From: DATAPD01 sp036265385
GTDB taxonomy: Bacteria > Acidobacteriota > Terriglobia > Terriglobales > Acidobacteriaceae
NCBI GenBank assembly: GCA_036265385.1
Contig: DATAPD010000048.1
Location: 176,878-240,877, forward strand
Length of the DNA stretch: 64,000 nucleotides
Direction: 5' to 3'
Below the pieces are notes generated by a model that was not told where the DNA came from, did no database searches, and was given only the letters and a program-made list of their open reading frames with translations. This document shows, piece by piece, positions 44,188 to 52,296 of this stretch (position 1 is its first letter; each line of letters begins with the position of its first letter). The position numbers and the translations under genes are program-made.

Positions 44188-44862
44188 ATGAAAACCGTCA
44201 TTCTGTTTCTCTTCGTGTGTGTCACCTTCAGCTGGACGCAAACTTCGGAGCCCGCCGCCAGAGTACAGGACGCGGACGCGAAGACGATTTCCATCCCCGC
44301 GGGGACGAAGGTGCCGCTAGCGCTGAAACAGGCTATATCGACGAAATCAGCGAAGGAGGGCGATCCGGTGTATGCGGAGACCACTTTTCCATTCGTTGTG
44401 AACGATCGGATCATTATTCCGGCAGGGACGTACGTGCAGGGAAAGATCACGCACATCAAGAGGCCCGGGCGCGTCAAGGGACGGGCAGAATTGCTGATGC
44501 ACTTCACGTCGATGATCTATCCGAGCGGATATACGGTTCTATTACCGGGATCGGTGGAGAACATGCCCGGCGCGGAAAAGACGTCGATGAAGGACGAAGA
44601 GGGTACGATCCGCCAGGACGGCGAGAAGGGCAAGGATATTGGGACAGTCGCGCAAACTGCATCGACTGGAGCCATTATTGGCGGAGTGACGAATGGCGGC
44701 AAGGGAGCCGGGATTGGTGCGGCGGGTGGCGGCGCAGTCGGATTGGCAATCGCGCTGCTCAGCCGAGGAAGTGATGTTCGGCTGGAACCGGGAACGTCAG
44801 TGGAGATGGTGATTCAACGAGAGATCTCTGTGGATGCGAAGAGGATTGATAAGGCGAAGTAG
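44188..44862 (+). CDS. Exported beta-domain protein with glycine zipper
   Basis: A 224-residue protein with ATG behind GGAGGT and a signal peptide ending near residue 17. The beta domain (ISIPAGTKVPLALKQAISTKSAKEGDPVYAETTFPFVV) is a TrbI/outer-membrane-associated-like barrel seen also in the 34028-34927 protein. The C-terminal part is a glycine zipper (STGAIIGGVTNGGKGAGIGAAGGGAVGLAIALL). It probably sits in the envelope. Paralog of 34028-34927, without its N-terminal domain. Confidence 0.75.
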   Translation: MKTVILFLFVCVTFSWTQTSEPAARVQDADAKTISIPAGTKVPLALKQAISTKSAKEGDPVYAETTFPFVVNDRIIIPAGTYVQGKITHIKRPGRVKGRAELLMHFTSMIYPSGYTVLLPGSVENMPGAEKTSMKDEEGTIRQDGEKGKDIGTVAQTASTGAIIGGVTNGGKGAGIGAAGGGAVGLAIALLSRGSDVRLEPGTSVEMVIQREISVDAKRIDKAK

Positions 44863-45135
44863 AAATCAAGACGGCGGCCGTTGAGGTAAAGAGCTGTGGG
44901 CCCTCGAGACGAATTTCCGTCATGCGTAACGCGTGTTGCGCGGATGAAGTGCAAGTCATGAGATTGAGAGAAAGCAACGAGCCACGCCGTGTGACAGAGG
45001 TGAAATAGCTCTGTTACAATCATCAGGTTGCGGACGAGGTGCACAAGGTAGCAGTAAGTGTCCGAATCGTTTGCGACAGCCGAAATTCCAAGTTTTGGTT
45101 TCAGTTTGAGGGTTCCGCTCTTCCCTAAACAAAGC

Positions 45136-45177
45136 GGGGACGTAGTTCAGTTGGTTAGAACGCTGCCCTGTCACGGC
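45136..45177 (+). pseudogene. 5' half of a tRNA-Asp(GTC) gene
   Basis: GGGGACG (acceptor strand), TA, a complete D arm (GTTCAGTTGGTTAGAAC) and the anticodon arm CTGCC-CTGTCAC-GGC match tRNA-Asp with anticodon GTC at 45170-45172. After 45177 the match stops: the expected rest of the anticodon stem, variable loop, T arm with GGTTCGA and 3' acceptor strand are absent. This is a truncated tRNA, broken in the 3' side of the anticodon stem, where tyrosine recombinases of integrative elements often cross over. It coincides with the change from core genes to an accessory region. Confidence 0.8.
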
Positions 45178-45325
45178 GTTTTTGCCCTTCCCGCCTTCCT
45201 CCTGCACCACAGCGCATCAGGACGCACAACGCTGCAAAAGCCTCATGAATATTGGCCTTTAGCCATTCTGTGACTTAAGGACTTCACGCACGCAAATGCA
45301 GCCAACTGCGTTGCCACGAAAAACC

Positions 45326-45361
45326 AACTGACACCAGAACTGACACCAGAACTGACACTCG
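45326..45361. repeat. 12-bp tandem repeat (three copies)
   Basis: AACTGACACCAG occurs at 45326 and 45338, and a changed copy AACTGACACTCG at 45350; AACTGACAC recurs at 45380. In the frame that ends at TGA 45373-45375 it codes for a repeated Q-L-T-P-E-L-T-P-E-L-T tail, which resembles the C-terminal tail of some phage-type integrases. Confidence 0.6.
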
Positions 45362-45387
45362 AATTTCTTAGGTGAGGAGAACTGACA

Positions 45388-45492
45388 CTATTCCTTGGCC
45401 CGTTCCTTTGCGGCAGAAGGCGGCCTAGGTATGAACGCGGCCAACGCTGCGCAGATGAGGCCGACTGTAACCGACAATATCGTGGTGATCAT
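45388..45492 (-). CDS. Possible 34-aa single-TM protein
   Basis: ATG 45492 follows GGAGGG by four to five bases. The product has one hydrophobic helix (residues 4-21) and a basic, Pro-containing tail (PRPPSAAKERAKE). Its size makes it uncertain, but the ribosome-binding site and composition are gene-like. Confidence 0.35.
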   Translation of the reverse strand: MITTILSVTVGLICAALAAFIPRPPSAAKERAKE

Positions 45493-45551
45493 GATCCCTC
45501 CGCCTTGGGCTTTCCTCTTCCCCGGAAGGCGATCTGTGCAAAGATGCATCC

Positions 45552-45583
45552 GGGTCAATGAGTGTAATCGCCCGATTTCGTCT
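45552..45583 (+). repeat. Copy c of the dispersed repeat (half element)
   Basis: GGGTCAATGAGTGTAATCGC followed by CCGATTTCGTCTAC, about 60 bases upstream of the carboxypeptidase-regulatory-like gene. Confidence 0.65.
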
Positions 45584-45645
45584 ACTGATCTGGGGTACAA
45601 CCCATTTCTGCGAATCGAAACAAAGGCCGACTGGGGAGGCCCACT

Positions 45646-46290
45646 GTGAAGTTGTTCCTAACCCTAGCTTTAATCGCCACAACTGTTCTGGCCTATTCTC
45701 AGACCAAAGAGAAGACGTTAGGTGAAATCAAAGGTACCGTCACTGACGCAAACGGAAATCTTGTGCCCAGAGCGACGGTGTACGTCGTTCCGCAGGAGAT
45801 CAGTTTCGAGAATATCGCGCCTCGGTCAATCACTGCGAATGCTTTAGGAGAGTTCGACTTTCGCGGTGGCTTCGCCTTGGGCACGTACAAGCTATATGCG
45901 AAGAAAGAGTCTGACGGTTATCCTGACCCCTCCGATACCTTGTATGCAGACCCAAAACGTGAGCCGTTAACCGTTGAACTAACGAAGGACCATCCATCTT
46001 CAACAACTACCGTGGCCGTGCTAGACCGGGCTGCCGTTCTCGCTGGTCGCGTGGTAGATGTTAATTCCGGCGTGCCATTGAAAGCGAAATTGGTTTTCAT
46101 GGATCAGGATGGAAACAGCCACTCGATCATGGTCACTGGGAAGTATCGGACGTTAGTACCGCCCGGAAGGGACCTGACGCTGATGGTGATGGTGATGTCC
46201 CCAGATTACGGTTCGCAGGCCCCCGTTCCTCCCCTTCGCCTAGCATCGGGACAGGAGATGGATATGGACATTCCTTTGTCCAAGAGGTAG
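45646..46290 (+). CDS. Exported carboxypeptidase-regulatory-like domain protein
   Basis: A 214-residue protein with GTG behind GGGGAGG and a signal peptide (about residues 1-18). Residues 27-110 (GEIKGTVTDANGNLVPRATVYVV...GEFDFRGGFALGTYKLYAKKE) are a carboxypeptidase regulatory-like beta-sandwich. Residues 130-210 (LAGRVVDVNSGVPLKAKLVFMD) look like a second, diverged copy. Such domains bind surfaces or other proteins and are frequent in acidobacterial exported proteins. Followed by a full inverted-repeat element. Confidence 0.75.
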   Translation: MKLFLTLALIATTVLAYSQTKEKTLGEIKGTVTDANGNLVPRATVYVVPQEISFENIAPRSITANALGEFDFRGGFALGTYKLYAKKESDGYPDPSDTLYADPKREPLTVELTKDHPSSTTTVAVLDRAAVLAGRVVDVNSGVPLKAKLVFMDQDGNSHSIMVTGKYRTLVPPGRDLTLMVMVMSPDYGSQAPVPPLRLASGQEMDMDIPLSKR

Positions 46291-46329
46291 GTCGCAGCGT
46301 TGCGTCTGACCCGTTAGCCTGAGAGCACG

Positions 46330-46427
46330 GTTGACGCGAATCGCCATTACACCAATTGACCCGCATTGTGGCTGTTTATTCGCCCGAAATCCTGGTCAAT
46401 GAGTGTAATGGCGATTTTTCACCAACT
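46330..46427. repeat. Copy d of the dispersed repeat, full inverted-repeat element
   Basis: The left arm runs 46330-46362 (GTTGACGCGAATCGCCATTA, then CACCAATTGACC). The right arm is the inverse at 46394-46427 (GGTCAATGAGTGTAATGGCG, then ATTTTTCACCAAC). Both arms face outward from a loop of about 30 bases and lie between the stops of two convergent genes. Confidence 0.8.
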
Positions 46428-46463
46428 GGAGTTCGGATTCTTGAAAACAATGAACGTGACGCT

Positions 46464-47036
46464 CTATGGCTTCTCCTTAAAGCAGCGTTCCGACTCATCC
46501 CAGTAAATTGCAGCTTCTTTCTCACGCCACGTTTTCGACCACCAATCCTGAAGGTACTTCCTGCCGTGCTTCGCAACGAAGATGTCCCAAGCTTGGAAAG
46601 AAGCGCTTCCAGACGGGGACTCTGACATGACCGTGTCCCATCCCGGCATCCCCTTGAGAGTGTGATGTTGCCAAGTCGAATCGGTAAATAAGTCCGTCAG
46701 AAACACAAATGCAATGTCCCCGACAGTGGTTTCGGGCCAGAACGGGAACACAGAATGCTTGGTTCTACTTTCATCCGTGAGGCACGAAATCAGGGCGGGG
46801 ATTGCCCTCTTGCCCCTCTTAAGAACCCTTCGTGCGGCTTTTGTATCAGGCATGTCTTGCATTCGGCCTTTCTCAGCCACGCTCGGCTGCATCTCTGCCA
46901 GATGGAGGTCGATACACCTCGCGGCCTGAGTTTCGGCTGAGCAAACTGTCGGGTTGAGCAACAGGAGAACAAACGCGGAGGCAAAGACGAATCTCCAATG
47001 GCCGTTCAGTATGTCCTTCTTGAACATGCGGAACAT
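46464..47036 (-). CDS. Exported protein of unknown function
   Basis: A 190-residue protein with a long N-terminal basic stretch and a hydrophobic signal segment (about residues 15-33, ending CSAET). The mature part has a HEAT-like helical start (DTKAARRVLKRGKRAIPALISCLTDES) and a Trp-rich C-terminus (YLQDWWSKTWREKE). Family not recognised. It lies between two copies of the dispersed repeat (d and e). Confidence 0.65.
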   Translation of the reverse strand: MFRMFKKDILNGHWRFVFASAFVLLLLNPTVCSAETQAARCIDLHLAEMQPSVAEKGRMQDMPDTKAARRVLKRGKRAIPALISCLTDESRTKHSVFPFWPETTVGDIAFVFLTDLFTDSTWQHHTLKGMPGWDTVMSESPSGSASFQAWDIFVAKHGRKYLQDWWSKTWREKEAAIYWDESERCFKEKP

Positions 47037-47073
47037 TCTCCCACATGGTGGGGAGCAACCCGCCAGCCGCGAT

Positions 47074-47107
47074 TGTTGATGTAATCAGGCGATTACGCTC
47101 ATTGAGC
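47074..47107 (-). repeat. Copy e of the dispersed repeat (half element)
   Basis: GTTGATGTAATCAGGCGATT, then ACGCTCATTGAGCC. The stop codon of the 47099-47338 gene (TCA at 47099-47101 on this strand) lies within it. Confidence 0.75.
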
Positions 47108-47338
47108 CTGTAGTTGAGCTACCACCGCTTTTCTGCGTGTCTCGATGATCTTGCAAATATAGCCAACGATGTATTCGTGGTATTCATCCTCGACCAAATC
47201 CCGGTTTTGGACGAGATCGCAAACCGCTTTATCAATCACTTTCCAAAGCTGCGTACGTTCCCAACGTGTGTAGGGATGTTTCTGGCCTTTCGGGACTCGC
47301 TGGATTGTTGAGCCTCTATTCTTGACAGTTCTTGCCAT
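47099..47338 (-). CDS. Small basic protein of unknown function
   Basis: A 79-residue protein from ATG 47338 (an upstream start adds two residues). The N-terminus is basic (RTVKNRGSTIQRVPKGQKHPYTRWERTQLW) and the rest is helical and acidic-basic mixed (DEYHEYIVGYICKIIETRRKAVVAQ). It could bind nucleic acid, but no family is recognised. Its stop codon lies inside repeat copy e and another copy lies just upstream, so it sits like a cassette between repeats. Confidence 0.5.
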   Translation of the reverse strand: MARTVKNRGSTIQRVPKGQKHPYTRWERTQLWKVIDKAVCDLVQNRDLVEDEYHEYIVGYICKIIETRRKAVVAQLQAQ

Positions 47339-47362
47339 AAGCACAATGTTCTCACGGTTCTC

Positions 47363-47397
47363 AACTGACGTTAACAGGCGTTATCACTCATTGACCA
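47363..47397 (-). repeat. Copy f of the dispersed repeat (half element)
   Basis: AACTGACGTTAACAGGCGTT, then ATCACTCATTGACC. It lies on the 3' side of the regulator gene 47596-49548 and the 5' side of 47099-47338. Confidence 0.75.
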
Positions 47398-47595
47398 TTC
47401 GCCAGCGTCCGACTCAGCTTGCGGGAGGGCTGCAACTTGCGTTCAGAATGCTCTAAGGCGGTGTGCGCACGCTTGACCGCTTCATCAGCGAGACGCAGAA
47501 CTTCGATGGCGCGAACCTGTAGCTCGCGAATGAGCGTACGGGGGTAGTGGAAGGTCGGTCTGTAAAGAGGATCTAGAACGCTCTCGCCTCGCGAT

Positions 47596-49548
47596 CTATT
47601 TCTGCAGTCCGATGCGGGCAAGAATTGTTGAAAAACGCGGGTCAGACCTGACGCTGTCAAACAGCGGATCGACTGCCAATGATGTGAGTAAAGGATCGCG
47701 ATCCGCGATCGATTTCTCCAAGGCAGCGAGGGCGCGATCCTTGTCACCGAGCGAAAGCAGGTACCAGGCATCGTCAGTGAGGGAAACCCATTGTCCGCGC
47801 TCTCTCGCAAACCGGTTTGCGTCCAATCGCACTCGAATCGCGGACTTGTAGCCGCCACCTAATTGCGCGGCTTTCATTTGCTCGGCTAGCTTATGATCGC
47901 CTTTGAGCGACGTGGTCTCGATCAGGTGAGCAAGGCTTTCCGCTTGCATGCTCTTGATCCAATAAATCTGCGAAAGACGCCCCTGTGCGATGACAAAGGT
48001 GGGATCGAGGTTCAATGCTTCGTTGCAGTTTTCAATGGCACGGTCGTAGTCACGCATGTACGTCAGATGCTCGGCGGCGTTCGCATAGATAATCGGTTCG
48101 AGAGGGCTTAATTGCATGCTAATGGTCCGCTCTTTTTCTGCCTCCGCGAACCTCCCCATCGAGTCTAGGTATTCGGCATACATTCCATGAGCATTTGAGT
48201 AATTCGGGTTCAGCTCAATTGAGTGCAAAAAGTCGCGCTCCGCACTGGACCATTGCCAGTCGTAAGTCCATTCCACCCAGCCGAGAGCGCTGTATGCATC
48301 GGCCAGCCCGGGATCAAGTTGAAGAGCCCTCTGTGCCGCCGCGCGGGCTTTCGGGAAGATCTCTTTGGGGGGAGCATCTCCGAGTTCGTGGTAGCAGTCC
48401 GCAAGCCCCGCATAAGCTACAGCGTATGTGGGATCAATGTCGATCGCTTGCTGAAAGTAGGAAATGGCTTTGCGCAGCTCAGAATCACTGAACTTGCTCC
48501 AGTGGTAACGTCCTTTCAGAACTAAATCGAGAGCCTGCGGGTTGACCCTTCGGGCATTGGCAAACCTGTCGCGTTGTTGCGAAGTAATCTGAATACTGAT
48601 CGCGTCGGCAACCACGCTGGCGACGTTGGCCTGCAGCGCCAAGACCTCACCAATGTCGCGCTCATAACTTTCAGCCCAGACGTGTTTGTCGTTCGAGCCT
48701 TGGATCAGCTCTGCGCTAATGCGGACGCGATTGCCAGACCGAAGGACCGAGCCTTCGAGCACGGCATCGACGTTCAATTCGTGGGCAATCTCAGGGATGG
48801 ATTTCTTTGTCCCCTTGTAGCGCATCATGGAAGTGCGCGAGATCACTCGCAACGCACCGATTTGAGACAAGCGAGTAGTCAGCTCATCGGTCATACCATC
48901 GGCGAAGTATTCCTGCTCGGCATCTCCCGAGAGATTGGCAAGCGGCAGAATTGCCAAAGAGTGAATGGCTGGCTCAGGTGAGACATGCGGGCCACGGCGC
49001 ATCAACAGAAAAGCCGTCACGAGGGCAGCGATGGCGAGAGCGGCGGAAGCGAAGAGCCAGACCGCCCGGAAAGGGCGGCGTGGTTCCATGGTTTCGTTTT
49101 GCTCCGCCACCAACTGGGTCACCGGCGCTACCAACCGATAGCCCGCTTTGGAGATGGTCTGGATATAGCCGGATTCGCGCGGATTGTCCTGGAAGATCTT
49201 GCGGAGCTCGGAGATAGAGTGGGTGAGAACCTCATCCGAGACAAACGTGCCAGGCCAGACGCGATTCAATATGGATTCTTTTGTGATCACCTCACCGGCG
49301 GAGTCAGCGAGTACTAGCAGCACTTGCATCACCTTCGGTTGTAGTCGCAAGCTGCGGCCACCGCGCTCTAGCGTGTTCAAGTCCGGAACGACTGTCCAAT
49401 CACCCACCTTAAATTTGCCAGCCAAGAACGAACTCCGGAAGAAAGTGCGGACATTATAGTCGGAGCTCTCGCGCGCACTCTGAGCAGCTGAAATCGTCCG
49501 CGTGACAAATCCATCTTCCTTAAGTTCTTGAAAATTCAGACCTAACAT
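47596..49548 (-). CDS. CadC-like transmembrane regulator with TolB-like and TPR domains (paralog)
   Basis: A 650-residue paralog of the 24171-26099 protein. The winged helix spans about residues 45-143 (KVMQVLLVLADSAGEVITKESILNRVWPG, KAGYRLVAPV). A transmembrane helix is at about 163-183. The TolB/FlgO-like domain begins near 193 (LAILPLANLSGDAEQEYFADGMTDEL) and TPRs fill the rest. GAGGAA precedes ATG 49548. It diverges from the aspartic protease gene at 49648 with 99 bases between, so that gene is its likeliest local target. Confidence 0.85.
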   Translation of the reverse strand: MLGLNFQELKEDGFVTRTISAAQSARESSDYNVRTFFRSSFLAGKFKVGDWTVVPDLNTLERGGRSLRLQPKVMQVLLVLADSAGEVITKESILNRVWPGTFVSDEVLTHSISELRKIFQDNPRESGYIQTISKAGYRLVAPVTQLVAEQNETMEPRRPFRAVWLFASAALAIAALVTAFLLMRRGPHVSPEPAIHSLAILPLANLSGDAEQEYFADGMTDELTTRLSQIGALRVISRTSMMRYKGTKKSIPEIAHELNVDAVLEGSVLRSGNRVRISAELIQGSNDKHVWAESYERDIGEVLALQANVASVVADAISIQITSQQRDRFANARRVNPQALDLVLKGRYHWSKFSDSELRKAISYFQQAIDIDPTYAVAYAGLADCYHELGDAPPKEIFPKARAAAQRALQLDPGLADAYSALGWVEWTYDWQWSSAERDFLHSIELNPNYSNAHGMYAEYLDSMGRFAEAEKERTISMQLSPLEPIIYANAAEHLTYMRDYDRAIENCNEALNLDPTFVIAQGRLSQIYWIKSMQAESLAHLIETTSLKGDHKLAEQMKAAQLGGGYKSAIRVRLDANRFARERGQWVSLTDDAWYLLSLGDKDRALAALEKSIADRDPLLTSLAVDPLFDSVRSDPRFSTILARIGLQK

Positions 49549-49647
49549 TTTCCTCAGAGAAGAGTTCGCCGATATTCAGCAGACCTTCAGGACTTCGTAA
49601 GTGCCCAATCGCTAGTTCCTTTTCCGGACATTCCGGGAGGAGGAACC

Positions 49648-50493
49648 ATGAAGCGGTGGTTATTGTTATCGGCGTTCGTAACGTTAAGTGTCGTGGCTCA
49701 AGCGCAGGACCAAGTGCCTTTACGGCTGATTGATGGGTGGGCCATCGTCGTCGAAGGAAGCGTTGGGTCGATGACACGACAGGCAATGCTGATCGACACG
49801 GGTGCCGTGCCGAGCGTCATCGACTCGGCGTTAGCCAAGCGGATGAAACTTGCTGGTCGCCCATCTGAGGTCTCGGTTCTCAACCAGAGCGTTAGTGCAG
49901 AGCGGGTTTGTGTTCCCTCGGTCCAGGTGGGAGGGACCCGAGTGAAGAATCTAGACATGGTGGCATTGGATCTGGGCCGAATTTCCCAGGCGCTGGGTAC
50001 GCGAATCGACGCGATCATCGGTCTCGACCTACTGGCTAGGCGGAACTTCACTTTGGATTACCGCCATCGTCGCCTCGAGTTTGGAGGAAGCATTAATGGA
50101 GCGGCCGCAATACCGTTCGAGATCGGACATGAAGCGGGCGGAATTTACGTTTTGGTTCGAGTCGATAGCGAGGGTCAGAGACTGCGAGTGTTGTTGGACA
50201 CCGGCACCAAAGACCTAATGCTGTTCCCGGACCGCTTACGAGGCAATCTGAATGCGTTAAGAGTTCGTGGCCGGGAGTCCAATTTGAACGTCGGAGGCAA
50301 TGATCAACTCAGTATAGTAGAGCTCGCCTCCGTGAGCATGGGACCATTCCAGCGGAAACGACAGAAAGCGTTCTTGTGGGCAACTGCTAATGACAGAGCC
50401 AGCCTGTTCGACGGTTTGGTCGGGCCGAAAGCATTTGGGGCAAGTGTGGTTCAATTCGATTTCGACCGGAAGGTCATTGCATTTGGGGACTAG
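49648..50493 (+). CDS. Retropepsin-like aspartic protease with two DTG motifs, exported
   Basis: A 281-residue protein with ATG behind GGGAGGAGG and a signal peptide (to AQA, about residue 18). The first lobe has MLIDTGAVPSVID (near residue 50) and the hydrophobic IIGLDLL turn. The second lobe has VLLDTGTKDLMLF (near residue 187) and the DGLVGPKAFG strand. Two Asp-Thr-Gly motifs in one chain would build a complete catalytic pair without dimerisation. Bacterial members are periplasmic or outside; substrates are unknown. A half repeat element follows at 50584. Confidence 0.8.
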   Translation: MKRWLLLSAFVTLSVVAQAQDQVPLRLIDGWAIVVEGSVGSMTRQAMLIDTGAVPSVIDSALAKRMKLAGRPSEVSVLNQSVSAERVCVPSVQVGGTRVKNLDMVALDLGRISQALGTRIDAIIGLDLLARRNFTLDYRHRRLEFGGSINGAAAIPFEIGHEAGGIYVLVRVDSEGQRLRVLLDTGTKDLMLFPDRLRGNLNALRVRGRESNLNVGGNDQLSIVELASVSMGPFQRKRQKAFLWATANDRASLFDGLVGPKAFGASVVQFDFDRKVIAFGD

Positions 50494-50838
50494 GAGTGGT
50501 GAATCATCGTCAGCGCAGGTTCCATGAATTGGCACAGTGCCTGATTGAAGGCACCAACTTGCGCCGTTTGTTCGCCAAAATCGGGGTCAATGAGTGTAAT
50601 GGCGATTTTATCACCAACTAGAGGCCCGTGGCACCCTTAAGAACGCACGCACGCTTGGTTTGTTCCACCAAACCAATAAAAAAAGCCACTGCAATGTCGT
50701 GATGTTGTAGCTTACGCATATTATCGGAGTTTAAAGACGCTCAAAGCACCCGCTTGATCCAAGTTCCTCGGGTCTCTTCCGGCGAGATGCCCGAAAACGC
50801 GAACCGCCAACTGGGAACGAGTGGTGCAAGGAGCCGAT
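50494..50838. other. Intergenic stretch with repeat copy g
   Basis: Contains repeat copy g (50584-50619) and, further on, the leader of the cytochrome gene. No gene seen. Confidence 0.4.
50584..50619 (+). repeat. Copy g of the dispersed repeat (half element)
   Basis: GGGGTCAATGAGTGTAATGG, then CGATTTTATCACCAAC, 90 bases after the aspartic protease stop, in the orientation that other copies have to their upstream gene. CACCAAC also occurs 50 bases earlier. Confidence 0.75.
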
Positions 50839-52296
50839 ATGAAGTCTAAGTGGTGGTTCAGCCTCTGCTGCGAGGCTGGACTCATTTTCTGCGCGGGTGG
50901 ACTCATTGTTAGTACCTGGGGAAAAACCGGGACACCAGTCGCAGGCCTCACCCCGCCTAACAGTACTCCAGTAAATGAACACGTCGACTCACAGCTTTGC
51001 GCACATTGCCACAGGCAAATCTATGAAGACTATCGGCAGACGGGAATGGCCAAATCCCTGTTTAAGCCCGCTTCTGCGAACACAATCGAAAACTATAAAG
51101 AGAACACGCACTTCTACCACTCCTTATCTGACACGCACTACTCGATGATTTTTCGCGACCAGGCCTATTACCAGAGGCGGTGGCAAATCGACTCGGACGG
51201 GAATGAGACGAATGTCGAAGAGATGAAAATTGACTACGTGATAGGTGCAGGCGACCACTCGAGGGCCTATCTACACCGTACCGCACGAGGAACGTTGATC
51301 GAACTTCCTCTGGGTTGGTATACGGAACGAGGTGGATATTGGGGCATGAGTCCAGGATTCGATTCTAGTCACCCGCAGACCCGGCGGTTGGTTTCGTATG
51401 GATGCATGTTTTGTCACGATGCATATCCTCAAGTGCCCATCGGAACCGATGTTCCCGACGCTGATCCGGTCTTTATTGGGGACCTTCCTGAAGGGATTGA
51501 TTGTCAACGATGCCATGGTCCGGGCGGCCAACATATTCGAGCAGCCCAGGCAGGCGCTGAGTTTTCGGAAATCAGGAGCAGAATTGTGAATCCTGCACGG
51601 CTAAGTTCAAAGCTCCAGATGGAACTCTGCATGCAATGCCATCTGGAGCCGACGAGCGGCCGGCTCCCAGCTTTAGTGCGACGATTTAATCGCGGGATAT
51701 TTTCCCACATCCCAGGGCAGCCCCTTGAGGACTATGTCCTGTACTTCGATCATGCCCCTAACACCGGATACGATGACAAATTTGAATTTGTGAGTGTTGC
51801 ATATCGACTTCGGAAATCCCGTTGCTTTTTAAAGAGCAAGGGGGCGCTGACCTGTCTATCCTGCCATAATCCACATCGCAAGCTCCCCGCGGGCGAGGAA
51901 GCGAAAAGCTACTATTCCGAACAATGCCGTCATTGTCATGAAGCAGTCATCACTACTTTGGTTGCCCAGCGCAAGCACCCGGATGTAGCTGACTGCGTTT
52001 CCTGCCACATGCCAAAAAGGAGAACCGAGGATGTAGTTCATGCACTTATTACGGACCATTTTATTCAGCGTAAGGTCCCAATGCGTGATCTTCAGGCAGA
52101 GCTTCAAGAACGTCATTTGACTGATGCAGAGGAATACCATGGAGAAGTGGTCCCATATTATCCTTCGCTCCTGCCGACAGCGAGCGAAATCAGCCGATAC
52201 CTTGCTGTAGCGCAAGTGGCTCGTCAGAATAATCTGGAGAAAGGAGTAACCGAACTGGCCCGAGAAATAAGCCAAGATCCTCCTCGCGAGCAGTAG
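50839..52296 (+). CDS. Seven-heme cytochrome c, N-terminal part of an interrupted cytochrome-TPR protein
   Basis: 485 codons from ATG 50839 (AAGGAG five bases upstream) to an in-frame TAG. The protein starts with a signal/anchor helix (about residues 8-28) and has seven CxxCH heme-binding motifs: CAHCH, CMFCH, CQRCH, CMQCH, CLSCH, CRHCH and CVSCH. The layout is that of the cytochrome c554/perioplasmic multiheme family, used in electron transfer or nitrogen-compound reduction. Right after the TAG the same frame goes on as TPR repeats to 53154, the arrangement of full-length cytochrome-TPR proteins known from Acidobacteriota and Planctomycetota. So the native protein was probably about 770 residues and is now cut by a nonsense codon. 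Confidence 0.8.
   Translation: MKSKWWFSLCCEAGLIFCAGGLIVSTWGKTGTPVAGLTPPNSTPVNEHVDSQLCAHCHRQIYEDYRQTGMAKSLFKPASANTIENYKENTHFYHSLSDTHYSMIFRDQAYYQRRWQIDSDGNETNVEEMKIDYVIGAGDHSRAYLHRTARGTLIELPLGWYTERGGYWGMSPGFDSSHPQTRRLVSYGCMFCHDAYPQVPIGTDVPDADPVFIGDLPEGIDCQRCHGPGGQHIRAAQAGAEFSEIRSRIVNPARLSSKLQMELCMQCHLEPTSGRLPALVRRFNRGIFSHIPGQPLEDYVLYFDHAPNTGYDDKFEFVSVAYRLRKSRCFLKSKGALTCLSCHNPHRKLPAGEEAKSYYSEQCRHCHEAVITTLVAQRKHPDVADCVSCHMPKRRTEDVVHALITDHFIQRKVPMRDLQAELQERHLTDAEEYHGEVVPYYPSLLPTASEISRYLAVAQVARQNNLEKGVTELAREISQDPPREQ

Noticed and set aside
45136..45210. Intact tRNA-Asp
   Set aside because: No variable loop, T arm or 3' acceptor strand follows the anticodon arm.
47388..47858. 156-codon minus-strand frame beside the regulator
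   Set aside because: Most of it overlaps the certain regulator gene in another frame. Only the last 60 codons (helical, ending inside repeat copy f) are outside, and they have no start codon.
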